From positions 110,239-174,238 of the forward strand of contig NZ_VRTS01000008.1 in the NCBI RefSeq assembly GCF_008017755.1: a stretch of DNA of 64,000 nucleotides, read 5' to 3'. Each line of letters starts with the position of its first letter. Positions within the stretch are counted from its first letter, which is position 1. This stretch comes from Alkalisalibacterium limincola (GTDB lineage: Bacteria; Pseudomonadota; Gammaproteobacteria; Xanthomonadales; Xanthomonadaceae). The notes beneath the pieces were generated by a model. That model searched no databases. It saw only the letters and a program-made list of their open reading frames with translations, and was not told where the DNA came from. A program made the translations under genes and the position numbers. Of the stretch, positions 19,620-30,209 are shown piece after piece.

Positions 19620-21280
19620 ATGAGCCTGCGCAGCGCGGCGCGCCTGTGGCAGATCCTGCGCGTGGCGCGCCGCTACCGGCTCGACGCACTGCTGCAGGGC
19701 GTCGGCCGCAGTTCATTGCCTGCTGCCGCGTTTGCACTGGTGCCGGTGCGCCGCATCGAACCGGGGCGGCCCGAAGGCGAGCGCGTGCGCCTGGCGCTGC
19801 AGGCGCTGGGGCCGATCTTCGTCAAGTTCGGCCAGGTGCTCTCGACGCGCCGCGACCTGTTGCCGCCGGAAGTGGCCGACGAACTGGCCCGCCTGCGCGA
19901 CCAGGTCGAACCCTTCCCGGGCGAAGAGGCGGTGGCGATCGTCGAGCAGCAGCTGGGCCGCAGCCTGGCCGAGGCCTTCGCCCGCTTCGACACCACGCCG
20001 CTGGCCTCGGCCTCGATCGCCCAGGTGCACGCGGCCACGCTGCACGACGGCCGCGAGGTCGTGGTCAAGGTGCTGCGCCCGGGCATCCGCCGCCGCATCG
20101 CCGAGGACATCGGCCTGCTGCGCAGCCTGGCCGGACTGGTGCAGCGCCACCACCCGCGCGGCCACCGCATCCGGCCGCTGGCCGTGGTCGAGCAGGTCGA
20201 GGCGACGCTGGACGGCGAGCTGGACCTGCAGCGCGAGGGTGCGAATGCCAGCGTGCTGCGGCGCAACTGGCTCGGCTCGGACGAGATGTACGTGCCGGAG
20301 GTGCTGTGGTCGCACTCCGCCGAGCGCGTGCTGACGCTGGAGCGGGTGCACGGCATCGCCTCGGACGACATCGCCGCGCTCGATGCCGCCGGCATCAACC
20401 GGCCGCGGCTGGCCGAGCGCTTCGTGCGGGTGTTCTACACCCAGGTGTTCCGCGACAACTTCTTCCATGCCGACGCGCACGCCGGCAACATCTGGGTGGA
20501 TCCTGACCCGGCCCGACGCGACAACCCGCGCCTGGTGGCGCTGGACTTCGGCATCGTCGGCCAGCTGCCGACCGCGACCAGTACTACCTGGCCGAGAACT
20601 TCATGGCGATGTTCAAGCGCGACTACCGGCGCATCGCCGAGCTGCACGTGGAGGCCGGGTGGATGCCGGCCACGGTGAACCTGGAAGAGCTCGAGGCCGC
20701 CACGCGCGCGGTGTGCGAGCCCTACTTCACCCGGCCGCTGAGCGAGATCTCGCTGGGCGAGGTGGTGTTCAAGCTGTTCCGCACCGCGCAGCGCTACGAG
20801 CTGACGTTGCAGCCGCAACTGATCCTGCTGCAGAAGACGCTGCTCAACATCGAGGGCGTGGGCCGGCTGCTGGACCCGAAGCTGGACATATGGTCGGTGG
20901 CCCACCCGGTGCTGGAGCGCATCCTGCGCGAGCGCTACAGCGGCGCGAACATCCGCGCGCAGTTCCGCCGCCGGTTGCCGGAGATCCTGACCCACGCACC
21001 GGACATGCCGCGGCTGGTGCGCGAATGGCTGCGCATCCAGGTCGAGGGCGAAGCGCGCGTGGACATGCACTCCGCGCAGATCGCGCAACTCGTGGAAGTC
21101 TCGCGGCAGGGGCAGCGACGCACCGTGTTCGCGGTGATCGGCGCCGGCCTGCTGTTGTCGGCGGCCCTGCTGCAGGGCCTGGGCGTCGGCACGCCGGGCT
21201 GGCTGGGCCTCACCTGGCCGGCCTGGGTGGGCGGCAGCGCCGCGCTGGCGGCCTTCATCGCGGCGTGGCCGCGGGGCTGA
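19620..21280 (+). CDS. ubiB: UbiB, ubiquinone biosynthesis ATPase/kinase-like protein, one frameshift
   Basis: UbiB is an atypical protein-kinase-like ATPase needed for ubiquinone synthesis, anchored at the inner membrane. About 553 residues. The family KxGQ motif appears in [10 protein letters not shown]; the A-rich nucleotide loop is in [44 protein letters not shown] and [11 protein letters not shown] are the catalytic and metal-binding loops. A one-base loss near 20575 shifts the frame; repaired text reads [21 protein letters not shown]. The C-terminus has two membrane segments ([18 protein letters not shown] and [15 protein letters not shown]). ATG 19620 follows GGTGGAGG. The frameshift is probably an artefact. 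Confidence 0.92.
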
Positions 21281-21307
21281 GCCGGGCCCAGCCCCGCCGC
21301 GCGGGAT

Positions 21308-24076
21308 TCAGTCGCTGGCAGCCTGGAAATCGCCGGCGCTGAAGATCGAGAATTCGACCTCGCCCAGGTGCCGGCGCAGCGCGGCGTTGACCGTCTCCAC
21401 GTCCAGTGCGGCGATCGCCGCCTCCTGCTCCGCACTCCAGGCCATCGTGCGCCCGAAGTACAGGTTCGAGGAGATCTGGCCGGCCAGGTTCGCGTCCTCG
21501 GCGCGGCCCAGCGCGCGCAGCTGCAGCAGGCCGTCGACCGCATCGCGCAGCTCCCCTTCCTCCACGCCCTCGTCCAGCAGCCGCTGCCGCTCTTCCTCGA
21601 ACGCGGCCAGCACCCGCGCCACGTTCTCCGGTGCGGACAGCGCGTAGGCCGTCAGTGCGGCGTTGTCGTCGATCGGGTGCACGCTGAGGCTGGCGCCGAC
21701 GCCGTAGCTCAGACCCTCCGCCTGGCGGATGCGGTCGGCCAGGCGCGACTTCAGCGAGCCGCCGCCGAAGATGTAGTTGCCCACCAGCAGGGCAGGGTAG
21801 TCCTCGTGCGAGTCGGTCATCGGCAGGCGCGAGCCCAGCAGCACCATCGCGTTGGCCTTGTCCGGCGTGTCGATCTGCCGGGTCAGCGGTTGGATCGGCC
21901 GATAGGGCACGGCGATGCGCTCGAAGGCCACCGGCGCGGTCCAGTCGCCGAAGATGTCCGCGGCCTGTTGGCGCACCGCATCGGCATCGAAGTCGCCGAC
22001 CACCACCACCTCGCCGGTACCGGCACCGTAGAAGCGGCGGTGGAAATCGGCCAGCGCCGCGCCGTCGACCGCGCGCACGTCCTCGATGCTCTCCTGGAAG
22101 GTCGGCACGTAGCGCGGGTGCCCGCGCTCGAAGCGCGCATTGAAGTGCCGCGACATCGCGTTCGACGCGACCGCGTCGGGCTCGGTCATCTGCGACTGGA
22201 TGCCGGTGATCGACTGGGCCCGGAGCTGCTCGACCTCGCTCTCCGGGAAGGCCGGCTGCTTGAGCATCTCCTCGACCAGCGCCAATGCATCGGCCAGGTG
22301 CTCGCGGCGGCTCGACAGCGTCAGCGTCACCCCCTGGGCGTCGCCGCTGATCGCCACCTGCGAGCGCAGCGCATCGAGCCGGCGGGCGATCTGCGCGCGG
22401 CTGCGCTGCTGCGTGCCGCGATTGAGCATCGAGGCGGTGAAGCTGCCAACCGTGCCGCGGCCGGTCGCCGTCGCCTCCGTGCCCCACAGCAGGCGGATGC
22501 GCACCTGCACGGTCTCGCCGCGGGTGCGCTTGGGCAGCAGGGCCAGCTGCGTGCCGTTGGCCAGCGCCTGCACCTGCGTTCGTGCGTCCACGTTCTCCGG
22601 GCTGGGTTCGAAGGCCTCTCCGGCGCTGAGCGCCTCGCGCCCGGTGTAGTCGGCCAGCAGCCCCGCCACGTCCACCTCGGTGGCGATGTCCACCCGGTCG
22701 GCGCGCTCGGTCGGGATGAAGCGGCCCAGCGTGCGGTTGGCCGGCTTGAGGTAGTGGCGCGCCACGCGCTCCAGGTCCTGCAGCGTGACCGCCTCGAGCC
22801 GGTCGCGCTGCAGGAAGAACAGCCGCCAGTCGCCCATCGCGATCGTCTCCGACATCGCCGTGGCCAGCCGGTTGGCGTCGTTGAAGGTGTTCTCCACGCC
22901 ACGCAGCAGCCGCTGCCGCGCGTCCTCGAGTTCCTCCTCGGTGAACGCCTCTGCCGTGGTGCCCTCGACCAGGCCCGCCAGGCGCGTGGCGAACGCATCC
23001 ACATCGCCGTCGCCGGGCAGCTGCGCGAGCAGCATGAAGAAGCCGGGCTCGGCCAGCGCCGGGACGAAACTGGCCACCCAGCTGGCCTCGCCCGGCTCGA
23101 CCAGCGCCTTGTGCAGGCGGCCGTTGGGCGTGTTCGACAGCACCTCGGCCAGCACCGCCAGCGCGGCGCTGTCCTCGTGCGCGCCCGGCGGCACGTGGTA
23201 GGACACGCCGGCATACGGGGTCTCGCCGCTGCGGCGCACCGTCACCTCGCGCTCGCCGTCCTGCACCGGCTCGCGCGTGTAGGTCGCCTGGATCGGGGTG
23301 TCGGGTGCCGGGATACGGCCGAAGGCCTCGTGCACCAGCGCCAGCGTGTGCGCCTCGTCGATGCGGCCGGCCACCAGCAGCACCGCGTTGTCGGGGCGGT
23401 AGTGGCGGCGGTAGAAGTCCTGCAGGCGCTCGATCGGCTGGTTCTCCACGTCCGCGCGTGCGCCGATCGTGGAGTTGCCGTAGTTGTGCCACAGGTAGGC
23501 GGTCGACAGGATGCGCTCGATCAGCACCCGCACCGGGCTGTTCTCGCCGGCCTCCATCTCGTTGCGCACCACGGTCATCTCGCTGTCGAGGTCGGCGCGC
23601 GCGATGTGCGAATTGACCATCCGGTCGGCCTCCAGCCGCAGCAGCCAGGCCAGGTTGTCCTCGCCGGCGGCGAAGCTGCCGAAGTAGTTGGTGCGGTCCA
23701 GCCAGGTGGTGCCGTTGAAGCTGATGCCGCGGCGGCGCATTTCGCCGGGAATGTCCGGGTGCGTCGGCGTGCCCTTGAACACGAGGTGCTCGAGCAGGTG
23801 CGCCATGCCGGTCTCGCCGTAGCCCTCGTGCCGCGAGCCGACCAGGTAGGTGATGTTCACCGTCACCGTCGGCTTGCTCTCGTCGGGGAACAGCAGCACG
23901 CGCAGGCCGTTGTCGAGCCGGTACTCGCTGATGCCCTCGACGCTGGGCCCGCGCTCCACGCCGGCGGGCAGCGTGTCGGCAAGGGCGGTGGCGAGCGGCG
24001 CGAGGACCAGCAGGGCGGCCAGCAGGGTGGCCGAGCACAGGCGCGTGAGGAGGCTGGGGCAGGGACGGTGGATCAT
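21308..24076 (-). CDS. Two-domain M16 zinc metallopeptidase (pitrilysin family), secreted
   Basis: A 922-residue periplasmic peptidase. The signal peptide is MIHRPCPSLLTRLCSATLLAALLVLAPLATALA. The inverted zinc motif is HLLEH (His93, Glu96, His97) in GMAHLLEHLVFKGT, with the third ligand Glu173 in VVRNEMEAG. A second, inactive M16 half follows and includes the typical RFYGAGTGEVVVVGDFD and an R/Y-containing SLSVHPIDDN region. ATG 24076 is chosen because GGAG lies 6-10 bases upstream and the signal peptide begins there; upstream starts exist. Family members degrade small peptides. The substrate here is unknown. It is divergent from truC. Confidence 0.92.
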   Translation of the reverse strand: MIHRPCPSLLTRLCSATLLAALLVLAPLATALADTLPAGVERGPSVEGISEYRLDNGLRVLLFPDESKPTVTVNITYLVGSRHEGYGETGMAHLLEHLVFKGTPTHPDIPGEMRRRGISFNGTTWLDRTNYFGSFAAGEDNLAWLLRLEADRMVNSHIARADLDSEMTVVRNEMEAGENSPVRVLIERILSTAYLWHNYGNSTIGARADVENQPIERLQDFYRRHYRPDNAVLLVAGRIDEAHTLALVHEAFGRIPAPDTPIQATYTREPVQDGEREVTVRRSGETPYAGVSYHVPPGAHEDSAALAVLAEVLSNTPNGRLHKALVEPGEASWVASFVPALAEPGFFMLLAQLPGDGDVDAFATRLAGLVEGTTAEAFTEEELEDARQRLLRGVENTFNDANRLATAMSETIAMGDWRLFFLQRDRLEAVTLQDLERVARHYLKPANRTLGRFIPTERADRVDIATEVDVAGLLADYTGREALSAGEAFEPSPENVDARTQVQALANGTQLALLPKRTRGETVQVRIRLLWGTEATATGRGTVGSFTASMLNRGTQQRSRAQIARRLDALRSQVAISGDAQGVTLTLSSRREHLADALALVEEMLKQPAFPESEVEQLRAQSITGIQSQMTEPDAVASNAMSRHFNARFERGHPRYVPTFQESIEDVRAVDGAALADFHRRFYGAGTGEVVVVGDFDADAVRQQAADIFGDWTAPVAFERIAVPYRPIQPLTRQIDTPDKANAMVLLGSRLPMTDSHEDYPALLVGNYIFGGGSLKSRLADRIRQAEGLSYGVGASLSVHPIDDNAALTAYALSAPENVARVLAAFEEERQRLLDEGVEEGELRDAVDGLLQLRALGRAEDANLAGQISSNLYFGRTMAWSAEQEAAIAALDVETVNAALRRHLGEVEFSIFSAGDFQAASD

Positions 24077-24229
24077 GGGGGGCTCCGCGGACATTTCCGG
24101 TGCATCGCGCGCGCGGCGCGACACGGCTGTTGACGTTGCAGGGTCGCCCATCACGCCGGGCCACGCCACCGCCATCGGTCACGGCGCCCACGTTCGCAGC
24201 CGCCCACGCACCGCGGCCGGCACGCATGG

Positions 24230-24235
24230 GACAAT
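24230..24235 (+). promoter_or_regulatory. Putative -10 box (GACAAT) for truC
   Basis: GACAAT ends 7 bases before the truC ATG at 24243, giving a very short or absent leader. The same short-leader layout occurs at oleC. Confidence 0.35.
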
Positions 24236-24242
24236 GCCGGCG

Positions 24243-24947
24243 ATGCGCATCCTCCATGAAGACGACACGCTGGCGGTGGTCGACAAACCCGCCGGCCTGA
24301 TGGTGCACGACAGTGCGCTGGCACGCGGTGAAACCGAGTTCTTCGCCGACCGGCTGCGCGAGCATTTCAAGCGCCGCATCCACCTCGTGCACCGGCTCGA
24401 CCGCGCCACCAGCGGCTGCCTGTTGCTGTGCTTCGACCCCGACACCGCGGCCGCGCTGGGTCGCCAGTTCATGGGCCGCGAAGTCACCAAGACCTACCTG
24501 GCGGTGTGCCGCGGCTGGCCCGAGCCGGCCGAGGGCCTCATCGACCACGACCTCGACGGCGGGCCCGGCAAGCCGCTCAAGAAGCCCGCGCAGACCGCCT
24601 ACCGCACGCTGGCCACCGGCGAGCTGCCGCTGCCGCTGGCCGGCTTCGATACCTCGCGCTTCGCGCTGCTGCAGTGCACGCCGCTGACCGGACGCTTCCG
24701 CCAGATCCGCCGCCACCTCAAGCACCTCAGCCACCACCTCATCGGCGACACCAGCCACGGCGACGGCCGCCGCAACCGCCAGTTCCGCATCGAGCTGGGC
24801 GTGCACCGCATGCTGCTGCACGCCTGGCGGCTGGAGTTCGAGCACCCGCGCGATGGCCACGCGATGCGCGTCGAGGCCGGTCTGGACGCCGAGTTCGACA
24901 AGGTGTTCGCCCGCTTCGGCTGGGCGCTGCCGCCGGGGTCGCCGTAG
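24243..24947 (+). CDS. truC: tRNA pseudouridine(65) synthase-like RluA-family enzyme
   Basis: A 234-residue pseudouridine synthase. The catalytic Asp lies in HLVHRLDRATSGCLLL. The segment TSRFALLQCTPLTGRFRQIRRHLKHLSHHLIGD..., then HGDGRRNRQF and HRMLLHAWRLEFEHP, follows E. coli TruC closely, including its compact length. There is no S4 domain. TruC modifies U65 of tRNA-Ile and tRNA-Asp in E. coli. ATG 24243 is favoured by the family N-terminus; an alternative ATG lies 9 bases upstream. Confidence 0.88.
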   Translation: MRILHEDDTLAVVDKPAGLMVHDSALARGETEFFADRLREHFKRRIHLVHRLDRATSGCLLLCFDPDTAAALGRQFMGREVTKTYLAVCRGWPEPAEGLIDHDLDGGPGKPLKKPAQTAYRTLATGELPLPLAGFDTSRFALLQCTPLTGRFRQIRRHLKHLSHHLIGDTSHGDGRRNRQFRIELGVHRMLLHAWRLEFEHPRDGHAMRVEAGLDAEFDKVFARFGWALPPGSP

Positions 24948-24963
24948 CCGGGGGGCGGGCCGG

Positions 24964-24969
24964 TACAAT
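24964..24969 (+). promoter_or_regulatory. Putative -10 box (TACAAT) for arfB
   Basis: GGTACAAT context identical to that before oleC, 28 bp upstream of the arfB ATG. No clear -35. Confidence 0.4.
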
Positions 24970-24997
24970 GCCCCATCCACCCGCCACGCCGGACCGC

Positions 24998-25423
24998 ATG
25001 CTGCGCATCACGCCCCGACTGTCGATCCCCGATGACGAGCTCACCGAGCGCTTCGTGCGCTCGGCCGGGCCCGGGGGCCAGAACGTCAACAAGGTGGCCA
25101 CCGCGGTCGAGCTGCGCTTCGACGTGCTCAACTCGCCCAGCCTGCCCGAGACGGTGCGGCTGCGGCTGCTGGCGCGGCGCGACCGCCGCCTCAACGACCG
25201 TGGCGTGCTGGTCATCTCCGCGCAGCGCTACCGCAGCCAGGACCGCAACCGCGAGGATGCGCGCGAGCGCCTCGCCGCGATCATCGAGACGGCCACGCAC
25301 GCGCCCAAGGCGCGGGTGGCGACCAAGCCCACCCGGGGGTCGAAGGAGCGGCGCCTGAGCACCAAGCGCGAGCGCGCCCAGATCAAGCGCCACCGCGATT
25401 CACGCCAATGGGAACGCGACTGA
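24998..25423 (+). CDS. arfB: Peptidyl-tRNA hydrolase ArfB (ribosome rescue)
   Basis: ArfB (YaeJ) releases peptides from ribosomes stalled on truncated mRNA. The 141-residue protein has the catalytic GGQ motif at residues 26-28 (RSAGPGGQNVNKV) and the basic C-terminal tail (KPTRGSKERRLSTKRERAQIKRHRDSRQWERD) that enters the empty mRNA channel. It lacks the stop-codon-reading domains of full release factors, so it is not prfA or prfB. The stop is directly followed by the ATG of the acyltransferase gene (TGAATG), suggesting coupled translation. Confidence 0.94.
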   Translation: MLRITPRLSIPDDELTERFVRSAGPGGQNVNKVATAVELRFDVLNSPSLPETVRLRLLARRDRRLNDRGVLVISAQRYRSQDRNREDARERLAAIIETATHAPKARVATKPTRGSKERRLSTKRERAQIKRHRDSRQWERD

Positions 25424-26011
25424 ATGCCCGAACTGCTGCCTGAGGTGCCACCGTCGATGCCGCGTGGCGGCAATGCCTTCACCCGCTGGATCGGCCGCCT
25501 CGTGATGCGCCTGGGCGGCTGGCGCGTGGTCGGCGAGCTGCCCGACATGAAGCGGGTCATGATCATCTTCGCGCCGCACTCCTCCGGCTGGGACGCGGTC
25601 TGGGGCCTGGCCGCGAAGGTGGCGCTGGGCGTGCACGTGAACTTCATGATCAAGAAGGAGGCCTGCGTCGGCCCGCTGGGCTGGCTGCTGCGCCGGATGG
25701 GTGCGATCCCGATCGACCGCAGTTCGCCCGGCGGGGTGGTGCGCGACATCTCGCGTCGGTTCCACGCCCAGGACGCGATGTGGCTGGGCATCGCCCCGGA
25801 GGGCACGCGCAAGCCGGTGGAGCGCTGGAAGACCGGTTTCTGGCGTATCGCCAAGACCGCGCGGGTGCCGGTGCTGGCGGTCTACATCCACTATCCCGAG
25901 CGCGAGATCGGCGTCGGCGGGATGTTCGAACTCGGCGAGGACGCCGAGGCCGACATGCTGCGCATGCGCGAGTCGTTCCGGCCCTACCGGGGCCGGAACC
26001 GCGGCGTGTGA
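25424..26011 (+). CDS. 1-acyl-sn-glycerol-3-phosphate acyltransferase family protein
   Basis: A 195-residue lysophospholipid acyltransferase-fold protein. The HX4D catalytic motif is His52-Asp57 in FAPHSSGWDAVWG, and the phosphate-binding motif is PEGTRK (around residue 126). It lacks the long N-terminal membrane region of PlsC and is shorter, matching a group of small proteobacterial acyltransferases with PHSSxWD. The acyl acceptor is unknown. It begins immediately after the arfB stop and ends 6 bp before the convergent LysR gene. Confidence 0.85.
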   Translation: MPELLPEVPPSMPRGGNAFTRWIGRLVMRLGGWRVVGELPDMKRVMIIFAPHSSGWDAVWGLAAKVALGVHVNFMIKKEACVGPLGWLLRRMGAIPIDRSSPGGVVRDISRRFHAQDAMWLGIAPEGTRKPVERWKTGFWRIAKTARVPVLAVYIHYPEREIGVGGMFELGEDAEADMLRMRESFRPYRGRNRGV

Positions 26012-26017
26012 GCCGGG

Positions 26018-26977
26018 TCAGCGGCCGGAGTGGCCGGTGTCGTCGTAATCGCGGCGCTCGAACAGGCCGGGCTTGACCAGGTCGATGAACGCGCGCGCCG
26101 CGGGGCTGAGCACGCGGCCCTTGCGCACCACCACGCCGTAGCTGCGCTGCGGGAAGAACTCGCCGAGGTTGTGCACCGCCAGGCGTTCGCGGTCGCTGTC
26201 CTTGATGCAGATGCCGGTGACGATCGAGATGCCCAGGCCCATCGCCACGTACTGCTTGATCACCTCCCAGCCGCCGACCTCCAGCGCCACCGTGTAGGGC
26301 ACGCGGTTGGAATGGAACACCAGGTCGACCAGTCGGTAGGTGGTCAGGCGCCGCGGCGGCAGGATCAGCCCGTAGGGTGAGATGTCGGCCAGGCCGATGT
26401 CGCTGCGCCCGGCCAGCGGGTGGTCCAGCGGCATGATCAGCAGCGGGTCGAAGCGGTACACCGGCGCGTAGTCGAGGTCGTTGGGCACGTCGAGCATCGA
26501 GCCCACGGCCAGGTCCACCGCATCCGAGCGCAGCATCGACAGCCCGTCGCGGCCGGTCACGTTCTCCAGCGCCAGCTGGATCTCCGGGTGCTGCTGGCTG
26601 AATTCACGCACCAGGTCGGGCAGCAGGTAGAGGATCGTCGAGCTGCCCGCGGCCACCCGCAGTTCGCCGGCCTCGATGCCGCGCATGCGGCTGCGGAACT
26701 CCGCATCGATGCCGTCGATGCCCTCCACCAGCGGGCGCGCCAGCTCGTACAGCGCCTCGCCTTCGCGGGTCAGGCTCATGCGCCGGCCGACGCGCTCGAA
26801 CAGCCGGATGCCGTACTCGCGCTCCAGCGCCTTGATCTGCAGCGTCACCGCCGGCTGGCTCAGGTACAGGGCCTCGGCCGCGCGCGACACCGAACCCAGC
26901 CGGGCCACCTGGCAAACCGCCCGCAAGGGCTTCAGGCGATCCCCTTTGTAGTAGAAGCGGCCGTCGGATGCGCTCAT
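26018..26977 (-). CDS. LysR-family transcriptional regulator (CysB-like)
   Basis: A 319-residue LysR regulator. N-terminal winged HTH at about residues 15-75 (LRAVCQVARLGSVSRAAEALYLSQPAVTLQIKALE), then an effector domain (GELRVAAGSSTILYLLPDLVREF..., VDLAVGSMLDV..., GLGISIVTGICIKD). The effector domain resembles the CysB/Cbl subgroup by its length and pattern. It is divergent from aceB-aceA across an AT-rich intergenic region with a palindromic operator-like sequence, so it probably controls the glyoxylate shunt and itself. The effector is unknown. Confidence 0.92.
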   Translation of the reverse strand: MSASDGRFYYKGDRLKPLRAVCQVARLGSVSRAAEALYLSQPAVTLQIKALEREYGIRLFERVGRRMSLTREGEALYELARPLVEGIDGIDAEFRSRMRGIEAGELRVAAGSSTILYLLPDLVREFSQQHPEIQLALENVTGRDGLSMLRSDAVDLAVGSMLDVPNDLDYAPVYRFDPLLIMPLDHPLAGRSDIGLADISPYGLILPPRRLTTYRLVDLVFHSNRVPYTVALEVGGWEVIKQYVAMGLGISIVTGICIKDSDRERLAVHNLGEFFPQRSYGVVVRKGRVLSPAARAFIDLVKPGLFERRDYDDTGHSGR

Positions 26978-27008
26978 AAGAAACTGAAACCAAAGGGCTA
27001 TAAGCAGA

Positions 27009-27048
27009 GCAAATACTATCTATTCACATATTTGCCTTGTCAAATATG
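27009..27048. promoter_or_regulatory. LysR operator candidate between the regulator and aceB
   Basis: CATATTTG (27027-27034), a 6-base spacer and CAAATATG (27041-27048) form a perfect 8-bp inverted repeat. GCAAATA at 27009-27015 makes a third half-site with TATTTGC at 27029-27035. The region is much more AT-rich than its surroundings, and lies between the divergent starts at 26977 and 27124. Confidence 0.6.
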
Positions 27049-27123
27049 GGTGACAGGTCCAGCTTCGATCTCCCAAGGCGGTAACCCCAAGAGGTGACCC
27101 CAATGCCCCTGCAGGAGATGACA

Positions 27124-28725
27124 ATGGCAGATTCAGGCATGGCCATGCCCGGCCCGGTCCAGCTCAGCGTCGCCATCGACGATGCCGAGCAGCGCGACCT
27201 GCTTTCCCCCGATGCGCTGGCGCTGCTGGCCGAAGTCCACCGTCGCTTCGACCCGCGCCGCCAGGAATTGCTCGCGGCCCGCCGCGAGCGCCAGGCGCGC
27301 TTCGACGCCGGCGAGTTGCCCGACTTCCGCGCCGACACCCGCGCGATCCGCGAGGACGACTGGCGGGTGGCCTCGTTGCCCGATGCGCTGGTCGACCGCC
27401 GGGTCGAGATCACCGGCCCGGTCGAGCGCAAGATGGTCATCAACGCGCTCAATTCCGGCGCCAGGGTGTTCATGGCCGACTTCGAGGACTCCTCGAGCCC
27501 GCGCCTGGACAACATGCTGGCCGGGCAGGTGAACCTGCGCGACGCGGTGCGCGGCACGATCGAATACACCGCGCCCAACGGCAAGCACTACGCGCTCAAC
27601 GAATCCGGCCTGGCCACGCTGATCGTGCGCCCGCGCGGCTGGCACCTCGACGAGGCGCACGTGCGGGTGGACGGCCAGCCGATCGCCGGCGGACTGTTCG
27701 ATGCCGCGCTGTTCGTGCTGCTCAACGGCAGCGAGCTGCACCACCACAGCCGCGGGCCCTACCTGTACCTGCCCAAGCTGCAGTGCATGGAGGAGGCGCA
27801 GCTGTGGGAGGAGGTGCTGGCCTTCCTGGAAGTGCGCACCGGCCTGCCGATCGGCGCGATCAAGGTGACCGTGCTGATCGAGACGCTGCCGGCGGTGTTC
27901 GAGATGGACGAGATCCTGCACGCGCTGCGCTGCCGCATCGTCGGGCTCAACTGCGGGCGCTGGGACTACATCTTCAGCTACCTCAAGACCTTCCGCGCCC
28001 ACCCCGACCGCGTCCTGCCCGAGCGCGGCCAGGTCGGCATGGACCAGCCGTTCCTGAAGGCCTATTCGGAGCTGCTGATCCAGACCTGCCACCGCCGTGG
28101 TGCGCATGCGATGGGCGGCATGGCGGCACAGATCCCGATCAGCGGCGACGACGCCGCCAACGAGAAGGCGATCGAGCGCGTGCGCGCCGACAAGCTGCGC
28201 GAGGTGCGCGCCGGCCACGACGGCACCTGGGTCGCACATCCGGCCCTGATCCCGGTGGCGCTGGAGATCTTCGACAAGTACATGCCCGCGCCGAACCAGC
28301 ACCACGTGCCGCGCGATGACGTGCGCGCCGACCGCGACGCGCTGATCGCCCCGTGCCGCGGCACGATCACGCAGGCCGGCTTCAACAACAACGTCGAGGT
28401 GTGCGTGCGCTACATGGCCGCCTGGCTCGACGGCCAGGGCTGCGTGCCGATCCACCACCTCATGGAGGATGCCGCCACCGCCGAGATCGCCCGCGCGCAG
28501 CTGTGGCAGTGGCTGCACCACGAGGGCCAGCACCTCGACGACGGCACGCCGGTCGACTTCACGCTGTTCGACCGCGCGCTGCTGGCGCTGCCCTCGCGCC
28601 TGGGCGACCGCGCCCTGCTGCCTGGCGGTTCGCGCATCGACGAGGCGATCGCGCTGCTCGACCGCCTGACCCACGCCGACACGATGGCCGATTTCCTCAC
28701 GCTTGAAGCGTATCCAGACCTGTAG
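27124..28725 (+). CDS. aceB: Malate synthase A
   Basis: AceB condenses glyoxylate with acetyl-CoA to malate in the glyoxylate shunt. The 533-residue protein shows FMADFEDSSSPRLDN, GPYLYLPKLQCMEEAQLW, KVTVLIETLPAVFEMDEI, the signature GLNCGRWDYIFSYLKT and a C-terminal segment with the catalytic Asp region HHLMEDAATAEIARAQLWQW. Length matches malate synthase A, not G. The ATG at 27124 is preceded by AGGAG at a good distance; ATG/GTG codons upstream are less favoured. It is followed by aceA after 90 bp and is divergent from the LysR gene. Confidence 0.96.
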   Translation: MADSGMAMPGPVQLSVAIDDAEQRDLLSPDALALLAEVHRRFDPRRQELLAARRERQARFDAGELPDFRADTRAIREDDWRVASLPDALVDRRVEITGPVERKMVINALNSGARVFMADFEDSSSPRLDNMLAGQVNLRDAVRGTIEYTAPNGKHYALNESGLATLIVRPRGWHLDEAHVRVDGQPIAGGLFDAALFVLLNGSELHHHSRGPYLYLPKLQCMEEAQLWEEVLAFLEVRTGLPIGAIKVTVLIETLPAVFEMDEILHALRCRIVGLNCGRWDYIFSYLKTFRAHPDRVLPERGQVGMDQPFLKAYSELLIQTCHRRGAHAMGGMAAQIPISGDDAANEKAIERVRADKLREVRAGHDGTWVAHPALIPVALEIFDKYMPAPNQHHVPRDDVRADRDALIAPCRGTITQAGFNNNVEVCVRYMAAWLDGQGCVPIHHLMEDAATAEIARAQLWQWLHHEGQHLDDGTPVDFTLFDRALLALPSRLGDRALLPGGSRIDEAIALLDRLTHADTMADFLTLEAYPDL

Positions 28726-28815
28726 CCCACGACTTCCTTGCGACGCGCGCGCTGCGCCGCCCGTGAGTGCGACACCCGACATTTCCAACCCCAGAAACCA
28801 GAAGAGGCCAAGCCC

Positions 28816-30114
<1,299 letters not shown>

Positions 30115-30140
30115 CCGGGCACCGGTTTCGACCATTTGAC

Positions 30141-30165
30141 GGGGCCGGTGCGGTGCATCGGCCCC
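30141..30165 (+). terminator. Hairpin terminator after aceA
   Basis: GGGGCCGGTGC/GCATCGGCCCC forms an 11-bp stem (one G-T wobble) with a 3-base loop, 26 bp after the aceA stop. It is followed by GGCTTCGTTCT, a weak T-containing tail. Confidence 0.6.
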
Positions 30166-30209
30166 GGCTTCGTTCTATAGTCCCGGGACGATCCGGGAGA
30201 CGCATCCTG

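Noticed and set aside
19620..21280. Two separate genes instead of one frameshifted ubiB
   Set aside because: Both halves fit one UbiB of normal length, and one added base joins them exactly at a conserved [13 protein letters not shown] segment.
21368..24133. Open frame of about 920 codons on the plus strand across the M16 peptidase gene
   Set aside because: It mirrors the real minus-strand peptidase and shows no family pattern; long shadow frames are expected at this GC content.
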